The notes: a model not told the origin generated them from the sequence alone. 64,000 nt of DNA from Hymenopus coronatus (GCA_030762935.1 CM060900.1:290994236-291058235); one strand, 5' to 3'; positions 10,030 to 22,866 are shown, counted from the stretch's first letter. A program made the numbers and translations.

Positions 10030-11250
10030 CAGTTAGCAGCAACTCAGAGAAGTTTTATCAGTGGCATAGTGGCTTGTTATTGATTTTGATTCATTGCAAC
10101 CAACTGTGACCTCAAAGACTATAATGTCATAATGTTCACCTTATCTTCCTCTGCAATGGACAAATGTTTGTGGGTTGAATTCTCTAACTTCCTTTGTGTG
10201 TGCGCGTGTGTGTGCATGTATTTAGGATCATAATTCATATTAAATTTATCCTATCATAGAATGTCTGTAAACCTCTCCAGTCTTATATCGATATTGTGTA
10301 TATATGTAAATTTTCCAGGTTTGTTTTCACTTTGTTTACTAGAGCTTTACCTTCCAGTTTCTTTGAACCAATACATTTGTTGTATTCTCACAGGCTTGTG
10401 CTTCCAGACACCAACTATACTATTAATATACTTGTTATTTATAAATTTATAGACAATATTAACCTGTAACTACAGACATGAAGTCAAATTCCTTTACCAT
10501 CCACTCTTCATTATCACAGCTTTTGTATGTTATAAATAATTAGGGGGGGGTTGGAAGAACTAGGGAAGGAAGTCATAAGATTTAGTAAATCAAAATCATA
10601 TTTAAGACTTAAGTGTTTATAAAGCATAAAACTGTTGTTTTATAAAATTATACAATTGTCAAAGAATAATTTAAAGTAGTGCCATATTCATTTGTTACTA
10701 TAATTTCAGAGAAAAGCAATGTAAAATAGTATTGCGTTTTAGAAAAGAATGGTGTGTCAAATATGATTGTGACACATGCTGATGAGCACTGCCCACAAAC
10801 TGGACACTTACAACATTTGCATAGTCTGGAGGTTTTTATTTTCAGTTTTTGGGACCTATATAGCTGTATTTTGTAAGTTGCCAGCTTATATCTACCTAAT
10901 ACTGTTTCCTCCTCTTCTTTACCATGAACCTTCCTGACTGATGTTCTCATTTATGAGGATTATCTAATCATCTCTCCAGTTCAGTGAAGCTGTTTTGCAA
11001 GCTTTTCGACAAACTCAAAACTTCACATGCAGCCTGGTGAAAATTAAATACACTGATTGTACTGATGTGTAGAATGCAAAAATGATTATTATTAGCCATT
11101 TTCTGACCCCCAGTCAGTGCTGTAAATCACATATGTTTCATTGAGAGTATTAATTCAAGATATCATATGGTTGAGGAAACTAACAACTTATGGCTTGTTA
11201 ACTTTATCTTGAACTGGTGAAGAGTGCATACATGACATAAGTATATGGGT
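10030..11250. other. Intergenic DNA; short G-run and TG-rich patch
   Basis: A TG-rich patch (10190-10220) and a run of eight G at about 10542-10549 are the only simple features. A 100-codon minus-strand frame at 10648-10950 has a cysteine cluster (CKCCKCPVCGQC) but no family resemblance and no splice or promoter support, so I leave it uncalled. Confidence 0.35.
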
Positions 11251-11254
11251 CATA

Positions 11255-12060
11255 CTGAAAGTAGTGAGCAGCAATTTTAAACCTCCTAATATCTATTTTT
11301 TACAGAAAACAAGATAATATTGTAATCTACAGACATTTCTCTCACTTTCCAACATAGTCTCCATTTCTTTGTACACATATTTCCTCGTTGTTCTGCAAGT
11401 TTGAAAATACCCTTACAACAAAACTCTATTGCAGCTGCATGAAGACACTGAAGTACTGTATTCTGAATATCCTCACCACCTCATAGTGTTGGCCTCACAC
11501 CTGTTCCTTAATGGAATCCAAATGATGGTAGTCAGAAGATGCCAGGTTAGGAAGTGGAAGAGGAAGTTTCCCACCCAAATGTCCTGATCATCTCCATTGT
11601 GACACGGGCACTGTGAGGACATGCATTACCCTGCTGCAAGATGATCTTCTTTCCACGATGTTCCCTGTGCAATGCGCAATGGAGCTTCCAAAGGGTCTGG
11701 ATATAGTGGGAAGCATTTATAAGTTTGTCAAGGTTCAAGAAAATCAACCAGAATGTAACCCTGAGAATGCCAAAAGATGTTACCCATGCCCTTTCCTACA
11801 AATTACACTGTTTTTGCTTTCTTCTTTGATGGACAATCCAAATGTTGCCATTCCATACTCTGTCATTTTGTTTCTGGCCTGTAATGATGGAAGTAGCTTT
11901 CATTGCCTGTCACAATACTGGTTAACAAATCATCACCTTCATTTTGATTAATGGTTCTTCTCCCAGTTTAGGCTCTTCAGTCGAAAAACGTGAGACCCAA
12001 TGGGCACAACTTTTTTTTGTCAAACAAGTTTGTCATCATTCAAACCTAAGCTTTATATTT
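11255..12060 (-). pseudogene. mariner transposase fossil
   Basis: Minus-strand translation gives IILQQGNACPHSARVTMEMI and IRTFGWETSS (11560-11650), the second-Asp block and following helix of mariner transposases, where LxQDNAxPHxA is usual; here the catalytic Asp is Gly. Upstream (11800-12060) are degraded pieces corresponding to the middle domain. The C-terminal tail reaches about 11260 next to GTCATACTGAAAGTAGTGAG, which resembles a mariner terminal repeat, but a matching right end was not found. Confidence 0.6.
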
Positions 12061-13039
12061 TTTCCCGCACTACACTATATCCTACTGCAAGTTGTGCAGC
12101 AATTTTATTTAATGAAATAGATATGAAAATATTTTGGATATGCTTTTTTTGTGAATGTAAGCATAACCAGTTGGATTGACATGTTCTACTTTTGTAAGCA
12201 GCACACTTGCTAAAATATCCTGTATCAAATATATTTGGGCATATGAAAGAGAGATGTGGTCCTCTGGGATGAAGAAAAAGGGGTATGAGTGTGCCACATA
12301 CTTGCTAGCCACCATGCATCACCACGTCTAGCTCTGCATAAAACAGGAACAAACAGGAGAAGTATAGAAGATTTTAGGACAAGGAGACCTATATAGAGAG
12401 AATTTTTTGCAAATTGAATAAAGCTTGAACCCAATCACAATATTTGATCTTGTAATAATGCAATGAAACCTGTTAGTGCTAGTTACCTATCTTCCATTTT
12501 GAAAATAAGAGGATAATTTCCTTTCACTGGCCAGGTAGTGAACAGTAGTTCAGTAGTTTATATTCAAAGTGAATAACCACAATAATTGGAAGCTTTGAAT
12601 GTATTAAATGTTCTCCCAGAGCCAGCATTTGATCACTGTTTGAACATTGGAAACTTGGCTTTAAGAGTAAATTATGTTACAGTCTCAACTAATTCATCAC
12701 AGGAACTCCTGCAATATGAGATGACAAAGATATGTCACTATATCAATGCAGAAATTTTTATTATGTGATCACAAATTCAAATATATTTGTGATTCTCATA
12801 TTAGGTACCATATTATCTGAGAAGTGACCAATAAAATATTACTTCTAAGCTTCTGGATCATGGTTTTGAAGTTAATATAAAACTGACTAACATTTCATCC
12901 AGGCCCCCACTGGACATATTCAAACTTCCATATGACCTCTGATTGTCACAGAAGTGCAACTTAAGTGACAGACTAATTTATTGTAACAAATGTTTTTAAT
13001 GACTCAAACATTGGTTAAAATAAAGTCTTCCATTCACTG
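12061..13039. other. Intergenic DNA
   Basis: Scattered frames of 60-70 codons on both strands show no family resemblance. No repeats longer than simple AT patches were recognised. Confidence 0.35.
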
Positions 13040-13335
13040 CTGCAAACAATTCACTTGACACTTTAACCCAAAGATAGTTGATGGCTTTCTCATGCCATTA
13101 CTGGCATGCCACTCCAAACTAACACTCCAGTCGAAATCTTATTCACAACTCATTACTCACTAAATTTGCTTGCAAATCTTCCTTGCTTTTATAGCTATAA
13201 ATGATGTCACAGAACATTGTGGAAGCCAAAAGCTACTGGAAGACTCTGGCATCCGCCAGATATGTTGCATTCCAAAGTCTCTGATTTCCAGCATAAGGCA
13301 CTTCCTGTGTTCACATATTCCAAGGTCTCCAATTC
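13040..13335. repeat. Unclassified interspersed repeat, copy 1
   Basis: This block shares long similarity with 58555-58815 in the same orientation. Shared anchors are CTAACACTCCAGTC, CTACTGGAAGA(C/T)TCTG, CAGATATG(T/A)TGCATTCCAAA and CACTTCCT(G/A)TGTT. A shorter third piece is at 58310-58430. No coding capacity, tRNA-like head or poly(A) tail is evident, so the class is unknown. Confidence 0.55.
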
Positions 13336-13560
13336 TGCCTGCTCATATATAAAAGCAAATGTAAGAGCAGCTGCATACTAATGGTACTGCCACACCACTC
13401 CCTGCTCAAAGTTGTGGCATACCTCTCAGCATCTGCCCTTAGTCTCAACCAGTAATACTATTGTCAGAGCTTGTTGGTGGTTTGATTGGGTTTCAAATGT
13501 CCTCCCAAAGTCTCTGCATGGGCTTTCTTCAGGACTTCTGTGACCTTATTTTAAAAGAGT

Positions 13561-13577
13561 ACCCCCCCCCCCCCCCA
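13561..13577. repeat. Poly(C) run
   Basis: A run of about 16 C bases, unusual in such AT-rich DNA. Nothing else recognisable lies between it and the copia 5' LTR. Confidence 0.85.
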
Positions 13578-13833
13578 GAGGCTCACTTTATGTGAGTACA
13601 GGTTTGGCATATCCGGGGCACCCGAGCCAGTCCCCATCATCATCCGCTCATTCCCATATGTCTTTCATGAATAAATTACTTCACTATTTTATCAATCAAA
13701 CAAATTTTCGCACGCATTATTCAACTTCACACTACATTTCTCATTATGATAGGCTGTACTTCTTTTAGCTTTATAAAATTCTTAGATTTAAGGTCTTTGG
13801 AATATTAATTGCTGTCTCAACAACAGGGATCTT

Positions 13834-14044
13834 TGTTAACAAGAAAAACTTATATTGTGCACTCACAAAGACTCATTATATTGAGTTGGTTAACCTTATT
13901 TATACTCAGTAGATGACTAAGGTTTTTCATGTTATCAAGTTGCATATACTGTCAAAATATTTTACCTTCACCTTCAGCATTATTATACATTTAGAAAATG
14001 TAACTAAATACAATGTATGTTAAAATAATCCAATAAATACAACA
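13834..14044 (+). repeat. copia 5' LTR (211 bp)
   Basis: Starts TGTTAACAAG and ends AATAAATACAACA. Aligns end to end with 22655-22866; shared blocks include CTTATATTGTGCAC, GTTGGTTAAC, TTATTATACATTTAGAA and TGTTAAAATAATC. An AATAAA lies near its 3' end. Confidence 0.9.
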
Positions 14045-14060
14045 GGTTATAGTCCCAGAT
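14045..14060 (+). other. copia primer binding site
   Basis: GGTTATAGTCCCAG directly after the LTR resembles the internal (half-molecule) initiator tRNA-Met site GGTTATNNGCCCAG used by many copia elements. Confidence 0.6.
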
Positions 14061-14401
14061 TGTTCTCAGTGTGCATAAAGTTAAAAATATGTGCCACACA
14101 AGCAGTGACTAATATTGTGAGGAAAACAGCTGTCTTGTTCGTTATCCTCGTGCAGTTATGTAAGTCTCCATCTTATTTTGCTTTGCAAATATTTTGTATC
14201 CAAAAGAAACGTTTTTGTGACAAACGGCCACCGATGCCAATGTTTGTCATATGAATCTCTAAAGAAGGACAATTATGATGTGTGGAAGATACAAGCATAA
14301 GCCATTTTCACACACACTGGACTTTATGGCTATATGAATGGAGAAAAACAAAACGGCCAAATGATACCAAATCCGAAGACAAACTGAAATGGGAAACAGA
14401 T

Positions 14402-16300
14402 GACTCAAATGAAAAGTAAGAACTAATTCTTATGATTTTACCTCCAGAACTAAAACAAATCAAGAATTGCTTATTCTCAAAAGATGTATGGGATATGCTA
14501 AAAAATAATTTTCAAAATTTATTAATTATAGAAAAAATGCACAACACAGATGGTGTACATGATCACCTCAACAAATTCTTGGACATTGTTGACAAACTAA
14601 AAGAAATGGATGTCATGATAAATGAATACCCATTGGTCATAATTATCCAGCATTCTCTACCACCTTCATTTGAAAATTTTTGAATCACCATTGAAATAAG
14701 GGATGAGCTACTCAGAGTTGAAAACCTAAAAGTTAAAATCTTGGAAGAAAATGAGGCCAGGAAAAATGACAATACTTCAACAGAAGGAGCACTAAATGCA
14801 AGTAACAACAGATATCAACAGAGAAGCGGTAACAACTAGAAGAAACAATTTACAAAAGTGAATCTCAAGATGTCTCTACGTAAAATATGTTTGAAGACAA
14901 ATCATAGTACATCTGAATGCTGGTCAAAGAAAAAAGAATTCAAAGAAACCAGAATCCACCTTCATGGCACAAAAATGTTCATCGATTGCCAATTCAAGAA
15001 ACTAAGACAGCTCGGTATGATGTCTTGATTCAGGAAGCACTTCATGTAATGACAAAAAAAAATTCATGGAACTGTCAGTGTCATGTGATCCTGATTCACT
15101 GACACTAGCTGCTAAAAGTCCCTTTACTTCGATAGATGGAAAAGGAATGGCAAAACTGAACACAGATGAAAGTGGAACTATTAATTTACCAAATACTCTG
15201 TATGTTTCAGATTTATCCGTAAATCTACTTTCTGTTGGAAAAATCACAGAAAAGGGTTACTCTGTTACCTTCAACAAACAAGAGGCCACCATCTCAGACC
15301 AAACTGGATGCCCAGCATTAAAGCTACAAAATCCAATGTTTTGTATTATATAAAACCTAAAGAAGCGAACAAATCAAGCAAAGAAATTTAATTGTGTTCC
15401 GACATGTATCGCTGGCATCAAAAGTTAGGACATATAAATGAAGCTGATCTAAAACTGGCTCTTTGTGAAGAAAAAGTAAATGGTTTAAACTTCAAGAATG
15501 ATAGATCTTTTGAATGTAAAGTATGCCTTGTAAGAAACTTTACAAGACCTTCATTTCCAATCAGATAAGATAACAGATTGAATGAAATCCTAGAAAGTAT
15601 CCATTCTGATGTCTGTGGACTTAAGCGAGTCACATCACATGGTGGAGCAAAATATATTATTACCTTCACTTATGACTATAGCAGATACTGCCCAGTATAT
15701 TTTCTAAAGGCAAAAAATGAAGTTCTTAATTCCTTCAAAGAATTCAAGAATGAAGTAGAAACGTTCACTGGACAGAGTACTGCAACAAAGAATTCGGCCA
15801 ATATCTGATAGCATGTGACATACAGAGTAGCTATTGATAACTTATACTCCACAACAAAATGGAATAACAGAAAGGAAAAACAGGACTCTCGTTGAAAAGA
15901 CCATATGCCTCCTCATTGATGCTCATTTGCCCCCAATATTTTGGGCAAAAGCCGTAAATACAGCCAACTATCTTTGCAACAGATCACCTTCAAGAGCTAT
16001 AAGTCTTGAAACCCTGTTCAAGAGATGGTTTGAACATGTGCCTTCTGATAGATATCTGCATACATTTTGATCAGTTACCTATATCTTGTACAGAAATCCA
16101 AGAAGAGGAAAACTGGAATCCAAAGCTAAACCAGGAATTATTTTTTTGCTATTCAGAAATCTCAAAAGCCTAGAGAATCTGGATGTCTGATCAAAATTAA
16201 ATAGTTTTGACAAGAGATGTAAAAGTCCTCAACAAAATGTATTCTCAAGAACTTTTTGATCCACAAAGTGATGCTGTTGGATAAGATCTTAACTATATAA
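14402..16300 (+). pseudogene. copia Gag, protease and integrase remnants
   Basis: Gag helical region spans 14432-14800 (KDVWDMLKNNFQ, VIIIQHSLPPSFENF). The zinc knuckle at 14885-14925 reads RKICLKTNHSTSEC: the first cysteine is Arg. Protease-derived sequence follows (NTLYVSDLSVNLLSVGKITE near 15200), then the GAG-pre-integrase block (YRWHQKLGHINEADL near 15405). Integrase has HSDVCG near 15605 (first Asp), TYDYSRY near 15670 and the final-Glu block TPQQNGITERKNRTLVE near 15845; the second Asp region is shifted and unreadable. At least five frameshifts or stops. This half is interrupted by the LINE at 16308. Confidence 0.8.
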
Positions 16301-16309
16301 TGCAACAAG

Positions 16310-17247
16310 ATGGCGGCCGTGGTTGCAGTAGCTTCAAGTGTCTCCACTATTTCTGATGCAGTAGCGAGTAATAATTGTTCAAATGGTGATTTTTTAAATA
16401 CTAAACAGCTTTATAATAAGAGTATTAGCAGCATAAGTGAAGATAGACTAAGCACGCAAAAAAATCTAACACATACATGTGGTGAAGGAATGTGCTACAG
16501 GAAACTCTGCGAACAGATAGCATCGCCATAAAGTAATGCCATTAATAAGCAAAGATCTCTAAGATTCTAGGGATATAAATGTCCACCTATGTGAGGAGAC
16601 CAGTTCCTTGAAGCTACAAAATGAAAACAACAAGAAAAGTGCAGAAGATAACACCACTTCACAGGAGAACAATGAAAAAGACCTCGGGGCAACAGGAACA
16701 GAATGGAGATGCACAAACAGAAAGAAAATGGTATCCAGTAAACAAACAAATAGACAGAGCAAGGAAATCCGCCTGCAAAATCGCTTCCAGGCACTACAGG
16801 ATGTAGATGAAAACAATGGAACTATTAACTGAATTACTGACCTGCAGTGACAACAACATTTTCAACGAGAGATGTGAATTCAAATACAAAAGCAATAAGG
16901 CGATAGTTTTAGAAGATTCAATGGTAAGGCATGCAATTAATCATCTCGATGAAGACATAAAGGTGTACTGCTATCCTGGGGCTCAACTCCAACATATTAT
17001 AAATCAGCTGGTGAAAAATATCTACGATCCTGATGTCTTGGTTATCCATTCGGGAACCAACAACATTAATATGGCAAAGAGGTTGTGTCGGTCGGGAAAG
17101 AATTGCTTCCATGGGCCAAACTCTGCATTACCTGTATTATACATCATTAGGACGAGGATCTCCATTACATCAATGGAATCAATGCTACATTCAACTGGGT
17201 CTGTAAACTTTATCATTGTACATTTGTTGAGAGTAATGCATGGTTAG
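16310..17247 (+). pseudogene. LINE ORF1 with SGNH-hydrolase-like domain
   Basis: The first codons (MAAVVAVASS) start two bases after the element 5' end, so the leader is extremely short. A polar segment follows (16310-16531), then a basic segment ending in LQNRFQALQDVDEN (16608-16815), like the NRYEALQD of the 63.4-kb copy. The last part (16807-17060) reads AIVLEDSMVRHAINHL, YCYPGAQLQHII and VLVIHSGTNNIN: the block I and block III signatures of the SGNH/esterase domain known from CR1-group ORF1 proteins. Block I normally reads GDS; here Gly is Glu. Frames change at least twice. Such ORF1 proteins bind the element RNA. Confidence 0.75.
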
Positions 17248-17509
17248 GTGATATGGATTTAGGTAGGGATGGGCTTCATTTGAACAGGAAAGAGTAGCAA
17301 AGTTTGCTAAAATCTTAAACAGGGTAATAAACCTTCTGATTCCAAAAAAACTAGTCAATTGTGATAGCAGTAAGATAAATTGTGAAAGCCCAGCTTCTAA
17401 TAAAGTTTGAATTAAGATAGTAAATATGTAAAAAAAACCGATATACCCAAAAAAATCAGAACCAACCAGCCAGGGTAGATATAATTGGAAAGAGAGAAGT
17501 CCTGACAAT

Positions 17510-20345
17510 ACATCTCTACATGTACTACATCAGAATATTCAAAGTATAAAAAATAAATTACTTGATCTAGAAGTGCTACTAAACAGTGACTGGAAGCATA
17601 TTGATATAATTTGTATAACAGAGCATGGGTTAAATAGTTGTGAGCTTAATAAACTTAGAATACCAAACTTTAACATTGTACATGGTTATTGTAGTAGATC
17701 TACTAAAAAGAATGGTGGTTCTCTGATTATGGTTACAAATACATTGTCTGTAAAACCAATAATAAGCTTCAAAGGCTGCATGTCAATGAGCATTTTGAGG
17801 CTAGTGTCATAGAAATCCTTAACAAATTAGTTATCTGTATATGTCGTAATCCAACAAGTGACATAACTACTTTTTTAGAAAAACTGGACTCTGTCCTGTT
17901 TGAACTGTATAAGACTAGTAAAAATTCTATGATTTTAGGTGATATGAACATTGATATTCTAACCAACAGTAATGATAAGTAAAATTTTATAATGCTCCTA
18001 AATACGTATGGATTGAAGCCAACAGTTGAGGTACCCACAAGAGTTACCGAAACTTCAAGTAGTGCAATCAATCAAATAATAATAAACAATGATGTAAAAA
18101 ATTATGAGGTTAATGTAATTAATACTTGTTTATCAGACCACTTTGCCCAGACCATATCATTGAAATGGAACCAGAGTCAAAAGATTGTCAATTCAAGCAC
18201 TTTATTTAAAAAAGTTCATCAAAGCATGGGGAAAATCATGACTATTTTCATTATCTATTGAGCAAAGAGACATGGGAAGAATTATATTCAGGGGAATAAG
18301 TAGATGAAATATATAATAAGCTCATAAATATATTTAATTACTATTTTGAATTGCCATTTCCCATAGTTAAGCAAAAAATAAAGATTGAGCCGTCAAAATG
18401 GATAACTAAATATATTACAACTTCTAAAGAAAAACTGAGATTGCTGAGTGAACTTGTCAAGAAAGGTAACATATCACTAAGTTTCAAAATATATTACAGT
18501 AGATATAAAGACATATACAGATCTGTCATAAAATCTACTAAATTAATGAGTAGTGATAAAAAGATTAGCATCTCGAAGAATAAACATAAGGCACTGTGGG
18601 ATGTAATAAAACAGGAAACCAACCAGAAAGAAACTATTTACAGGAAATATTCAATTAAAAATTAATGACTATATAATTAGTAATCCCAGGGAAATAGCTA
18701 ACGTTTTTAATAATTATTTTGTGGAAATTAAAAAGAAAATGCAGAATACAAACTGTGTTAAAAGAATTGAGAACATTCATGTGCACACAAATGAGAGTTC
18801 AATTTTTTTGGAACCAGCTACTGAAAATGAAGTATTGGCTATCATTAGTGAATTAAAAAATAAAAAAAAAAAAAAAAAAAACAGAAATATGGGATGAGAG
18901 CTCAAACGAAATCATTAAAAAATGTAGTGTTTATGTAATAAAACCCCTTTGCTTTTTGATTAATAAATCGCTGAATAATGGTCAATTCCCAAAAGCTTTG
19001 AAGAAAGCTATTGCAAAACACCTTTTTAAAAAAAAGGAAATGAATCTGAAACTAATAATTATAGGCCAATAACGTTACTATCAATTTTTTTCGAAAATTA
19101 TTGAAAAAGTCATGTATAGAAGGCTGATTCAATTTTTTACTAAATTCAATATAATAAATTCTTGTCAGTTTGGTTTCCAGAAATTTAAAACAGCTAGTTC
19201 TGCAATTATGAATTTTGTTGATAGTATTTATAATATAATGAATAAAGGTGAGCCAGAGATGGGTTTATTTCTCGACTTGACTAAGGCATTTCATATGGGA
19301 GATCACAATATTTTGCTAAATAAACTCAATAACTGTGGAATAAGAGGTATTGCATATAACTGGTTTAATACATATCTAGAAAAGGGAGAACAAATAGTGC
19401 AAATTAAGTATCTTGATACAACAAATTCAAAACTCAAAAGGAATTCTCAAGTAAAAGAAAGGTACAACTGGAATACCCCAAGGATCAGTTCTGGGTCCCC
19501 TTTTATTATTCATCCACATTAACGATCTGCCTCATTATATAAAAAGTGAATCTGATGTAAAAATTATTTTATTTGCCGATGATACAAGTATATTCATAAG
19601 TGGGAAGTACAGTATGAAGCTTAATTCAATAATATCAAGCACCATAAATAAAGTTCCAAACTGGTTCAAAGTAAATAAACTAATAATCAATGAGGATAAA
19701 ACTATAGCTGTCCAATTTCATAATAGAACCTTAAAGAATCAAGGGCTGTCAAGTATTAAATTTGGATCAAAAATAATTAAATTAAACACGAAAGCTAAAT
19801 TTTTGGATCTGTGGGTTGTCCAACATCTCAGGTGGGACAAACATGTGGAGACACTGATAAATAAATTAAGTAAAGTGTGCTTTATCCTCTACCAGTTAAA
19901 GTCTCGTGTTTCTAGTGAGGTATTAAAAACTTGTTATTATGCTTACTTTCACTCACTGTTGTTATATGGAATAAAGCTCTGGGGAAATTCTAGTTACAGT
20001 AATGCAATATTTAAATTGCAAAAGAGAGCGTTGAGAATCATGTTGGGGATTCCCCCTAGAGAAAGCTGTAGAAAGCATTTTAAGAAACTAAATATACTCA
20101 CCTTTCCATGTCTGTACATAAAAGAAATGTTTATTCATGTTAAAAGTGGTATAGTAAATTAACAGCAAACTTGGATATACATTCTCAAATACCAGGAAGA
20201 AAAACAAACTGCATTTAAAGACCCATAGAGCTAAACCTTTTCAGAAATCATTCAAATATAGTGGCATAAAATTATTCAATCAACTTCCTGATCTCTTAAA
20301 AGGTATTAAATCTGTTACCAAGTATAAAAAGTAAATTCACAAATT
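17510..20345 (+). pseudogene. LINE ORF2: endonuclease and reverse transcriptase
   Basis: Endonuclease (17515-18180): HQNIQSIKNKLLDLE, DIICITEHGLNS, SMILGDMNIDIL and CLSDHFAQT are the AP-endonuclease motifs; the GDMNID and SDH catalytic residues are kept. Linker to 18950. Reverse transcriptase (18950-19620): FSKIIEKVMYRRL, FGFQKF, GLFLDLTKAFHMGDH, then LFADDTSIFISG with the FADD core. C-terminal part (19614-20340): FKVNKLIINEDKT, LKTCYYAYFHSLLLYGI, ending in the usual GIKLFNQLPD block near 20265. An A-run near 18860 and several indels break the frame. Inactive. Confidence 0.85.
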
Positions 20346-20791
20346 CCTAAATCTCAATCAACTCTATTCGGTGGAAGAATATATGAGTTATAGTGATAAG
20401 ATCTGAGAGTCTGTATTTTGAGTATTCTGTTAGTAAAAATGTAATTCTGGTAAATTGTGATTAATTGTATTTATTACTGTTATACTGTTGTATAAACACT
20501 GAATTTGTAAATACCTGTATGTTTAATTGTGATGTTTCCTTCAGCAGTTGTGCATAAAAGATTCTTGTAAAATTGTTTCAAAATGCATTTTAATAATTGA
20601 AAATTATTGTGTGGTCTAATTTTTTATATAATATGTATTTCTGAAAACCAAAAAATTAATTACTGTATTAAATATTCATTAGTAACTACCTAATTGTAAA
20701 TATGTTTCTACTTAACTGTAAACACAGACTTATCCTATATCATGTATATGATTTACAGGACTAATAAATTGAATTGAATTGAGCTGCAACA

Positions 20792-22654
20792 TCAAACCGT
20801 TGAATAGAAAAAACAAGAAGAATCTGATGTAAACCATAAGATACCAGAGCAAGATGACTCCCAGTTAGTAATAAATGAAGTCCCACTTACACTGAGACCA
20901 CTGCAGAGCAAAAAGATGCCGACCAGATTTAATAACTTTGTCTTCTCCATTAAATCAACATGTGATGAACCAGAAATACAGACACTTATGGATGGTGTTA
21001 TGAATGACAGTGCAATGATTTGTGTTTTCGAAGAAGAATCTTCCTCTGATGAACCACCTGGTATATGGGATGAAGCAATAAAGGAAGAAATAAATGTTAT
21101 TTGGAAAATGATACGGAGATTCTCATTAAAAGAGAAAAGGATATGGACACAGTAGAATCCAGATTAGTATTAAAATCCAAGTATGACACTGAAAGAATTC
21201 TGGAATGTCGAAAGGCTAGATTGGTTGTAAGAGGATTTACACAATACCCTAGAGTAGATTATGAAGAAACTGTTGCACCAGCTGCTAAGTTGAGTTCTAA
21301 AAGACTTATTCTTAGTATAGCAGTGGAAGAAGAAATGGAGATAAATCAGGTAGATGTATCAACTACTTTCCTGAATGGAGAACTAGAAGAAAAAATATAC
21401 TACTAGTTCCAGAGTATCTTGAAAAGTATCTAAATGATTGAAGAGGCAGACAACCCTCAGTCAACAATATATGCAAAAGCAAGAAACATGTTAGAAGACT
21501 TGAAGAGCAATAAAAATGAAAAACTCTGTCTTCTCAAACGAGGAATTTATGGCTTAAAACAATCAGGAAGGCAATGGTTTGTGAAACTAAATTCTAAATT
21601 AAAAGGTTTAAGTTTCAAAGTCTCTCATTCAGACCGTTGTGTATACACTTTTGGGACAGGGGCAGAGAAAGCTCTACTAGTTGTGTATGTTGATGACATC
21701 CGGATTGCCTCTTCAAACAAATTGAATGTGAGTAAACTCAAGAAGGCGCTGATGGAAACTTTTCAGATGTGAAACTTTGGCCATCTAAAATACTGTCTTG
21801 GTATTGAGTTCAAGGAAATAGATGGTAAAATTAAAGCCTGTCAAACCAAGTACATAGAAAATCTGCTCAAGTGTTACAACTTAATGGACTGTAAACCTGC
21901 AAATACACCGATGGAAGTTGGTTTAAAACTAACCAAAAATGAGAGAAAAGAAGAAAACCTTCCCTACCAGAACCTAATTGGAAGCTTCATGCACTTAGCT
22001 GTGGCAACAAGACCAGATATCACTCTTGCTGTAATCTATCTTAGTCAGTTCAATCAATGTTATGGTCAGCCACATTGAGTGGCTGCCAAATGGGTCCTAC
22101 AGTACTTAAAAGGGACCAAGGAGCTTTGTTTATCTTTCACCAAAACTGGGAAGCCTATAATTGGTTATGCTAATATAAACTGGGGATGCTGCCCTGTGGA
22201 CCATAAATCATACACTGGCTACTGCTTCAAATTTGCTGGTTCAGTCAGCAGTTGGGAGTCTAGAAAGCAAAGAACAACAGCCCAGTCAACTGCAAAAGCA
22301 GACTGTATGTCAATGACTGATGCTGCAAAAGAGGAATTTCATTTAAAATAACTTGCAAATGATGCTGACCTAAAGTACAGTTACATGCTAATACAATATG
22401 ATAATCAGGCTGCCAAGAAATTAGCAGCAAATCCCATAATAGGTTCTCATTCAAAACATACAAGCATCTGGGAGCACTTCATAAAGGAAATGACGTCTTG
22501 AGGAGACATCAAGATTGCCCACTGCAGAACAGAACAAATGGATGCAGACATTATCACTCAAGCAGTGCCTGCATTGAAGTTTGTTAAATGCAGGAACCTT
22601 TTGGACTCACACATGGAAAGTTATTTATCTTCCATCCTTGTTTGTGAGGGAGAG
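20792..22654 (+). pseudogene. copia reverse transcriptase and RNase H remnants
   Basis: Continuation of the split copia. RT: ECRKARLVVRGFTQ near 21210, EINQVDVSTTFLNGELEE near 21340, KRGIYGLKQSGRQWFVKL near 21540 and the catalytic LLVVYVDDIRIASSN near 21680. Then YQNLIGSFMHLAVATRPDI near 21965. RNase H: GYANINWGCCPVDHKSYTGY near 22165, where the first catalytic Asp of YADADW is Asn, and ending with SKHTSIWEHFI near 22455. Three in-frame stops (near 21404, 21770 and 22078) and frameshifts. A purine-rich tract GTGAGGGAGAG sits directly before the 3' LTR. Confidence 0.85.
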
Positions 22655-22866
22655 TGTTGACAAGTAAATCTTATATTGTGCACCCACAAGGACTCATTTT
22701 ACTCAGTTGGTTAACTTGATTTAAATTCAGTAGATGATTAAAGTATTTTCATGTTATTAAGTTGCACATACTGTCATAATTTGTTAACTTCACCTTTTGT
22801 GTTATTATACATTTAGAACATGTAACTAAATACTGTATATGTTAAAATAATCAAATAAATACAACA
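22655..22866 (+). repeat. copia 3' LTR (212 bp)
   Basis: Starts TGTTGACAAG, ends AATAAATACAACA, and is followed by the ATCTT target duplication that also precedes the 5' LTR. Confidence 0.9.

Larger units (their letters stand above)
16308..20784 (+). mobile_element. CR1/jockey-type LINE, full length, inserted in copia
   Basis: The insertion is bounded by a 7-bp duplication TGCAACA (16301-16307 and 20785-20791). The 5' end AGATGGCGG is shared with the LINE that begins at 63443, which supports a full-length 5' terminus. ORF1 has a coiled-coil/NRFQAL region and an SGNH-like domain; ORF2 has endonuclease and reverse transcriptase. The 3' end is not poly(A) but a short run of ATTGA/GAATT units (AATTGAATTGAATTGA), as in CR1-group elements. 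Both ORFs are frameshifted. Confidence 0.85.
13834..22866 (+). mobile_element. Ty1/copia LTR retrotransposon, full length, split by a LINE
   Basis: The element is delimited on both sides: LTRs begin TGTT and end AACA, and the 5-bp target duplication ATCTT flanks them (13829-13833 and 22867-22871). A tRNA-iMet-type primer binding site follows the 5' LTR and a purine-rich tract precedes the 3' LTR. Gag, protease, integrase and RT/RNase H remnants follow in copia order. A LINE (16308-20784) is inserted between integrase and RT; without it and its target duplication the element is about 4.55 kb, a normal copia size. The two LTRs differ at roughly 13-15 percent of positions by eye, so the insertion is old, and the LINE insertion younger than that. 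Confidence 0.9.

Noticed and set aside
10648..10950. Minus-strand 100-codon frame with CKCCKCPVCGQC
   Set aside because: Cysteine cluster is suggestive but there is no homologous domain, promoter, splice or poly(A) support.
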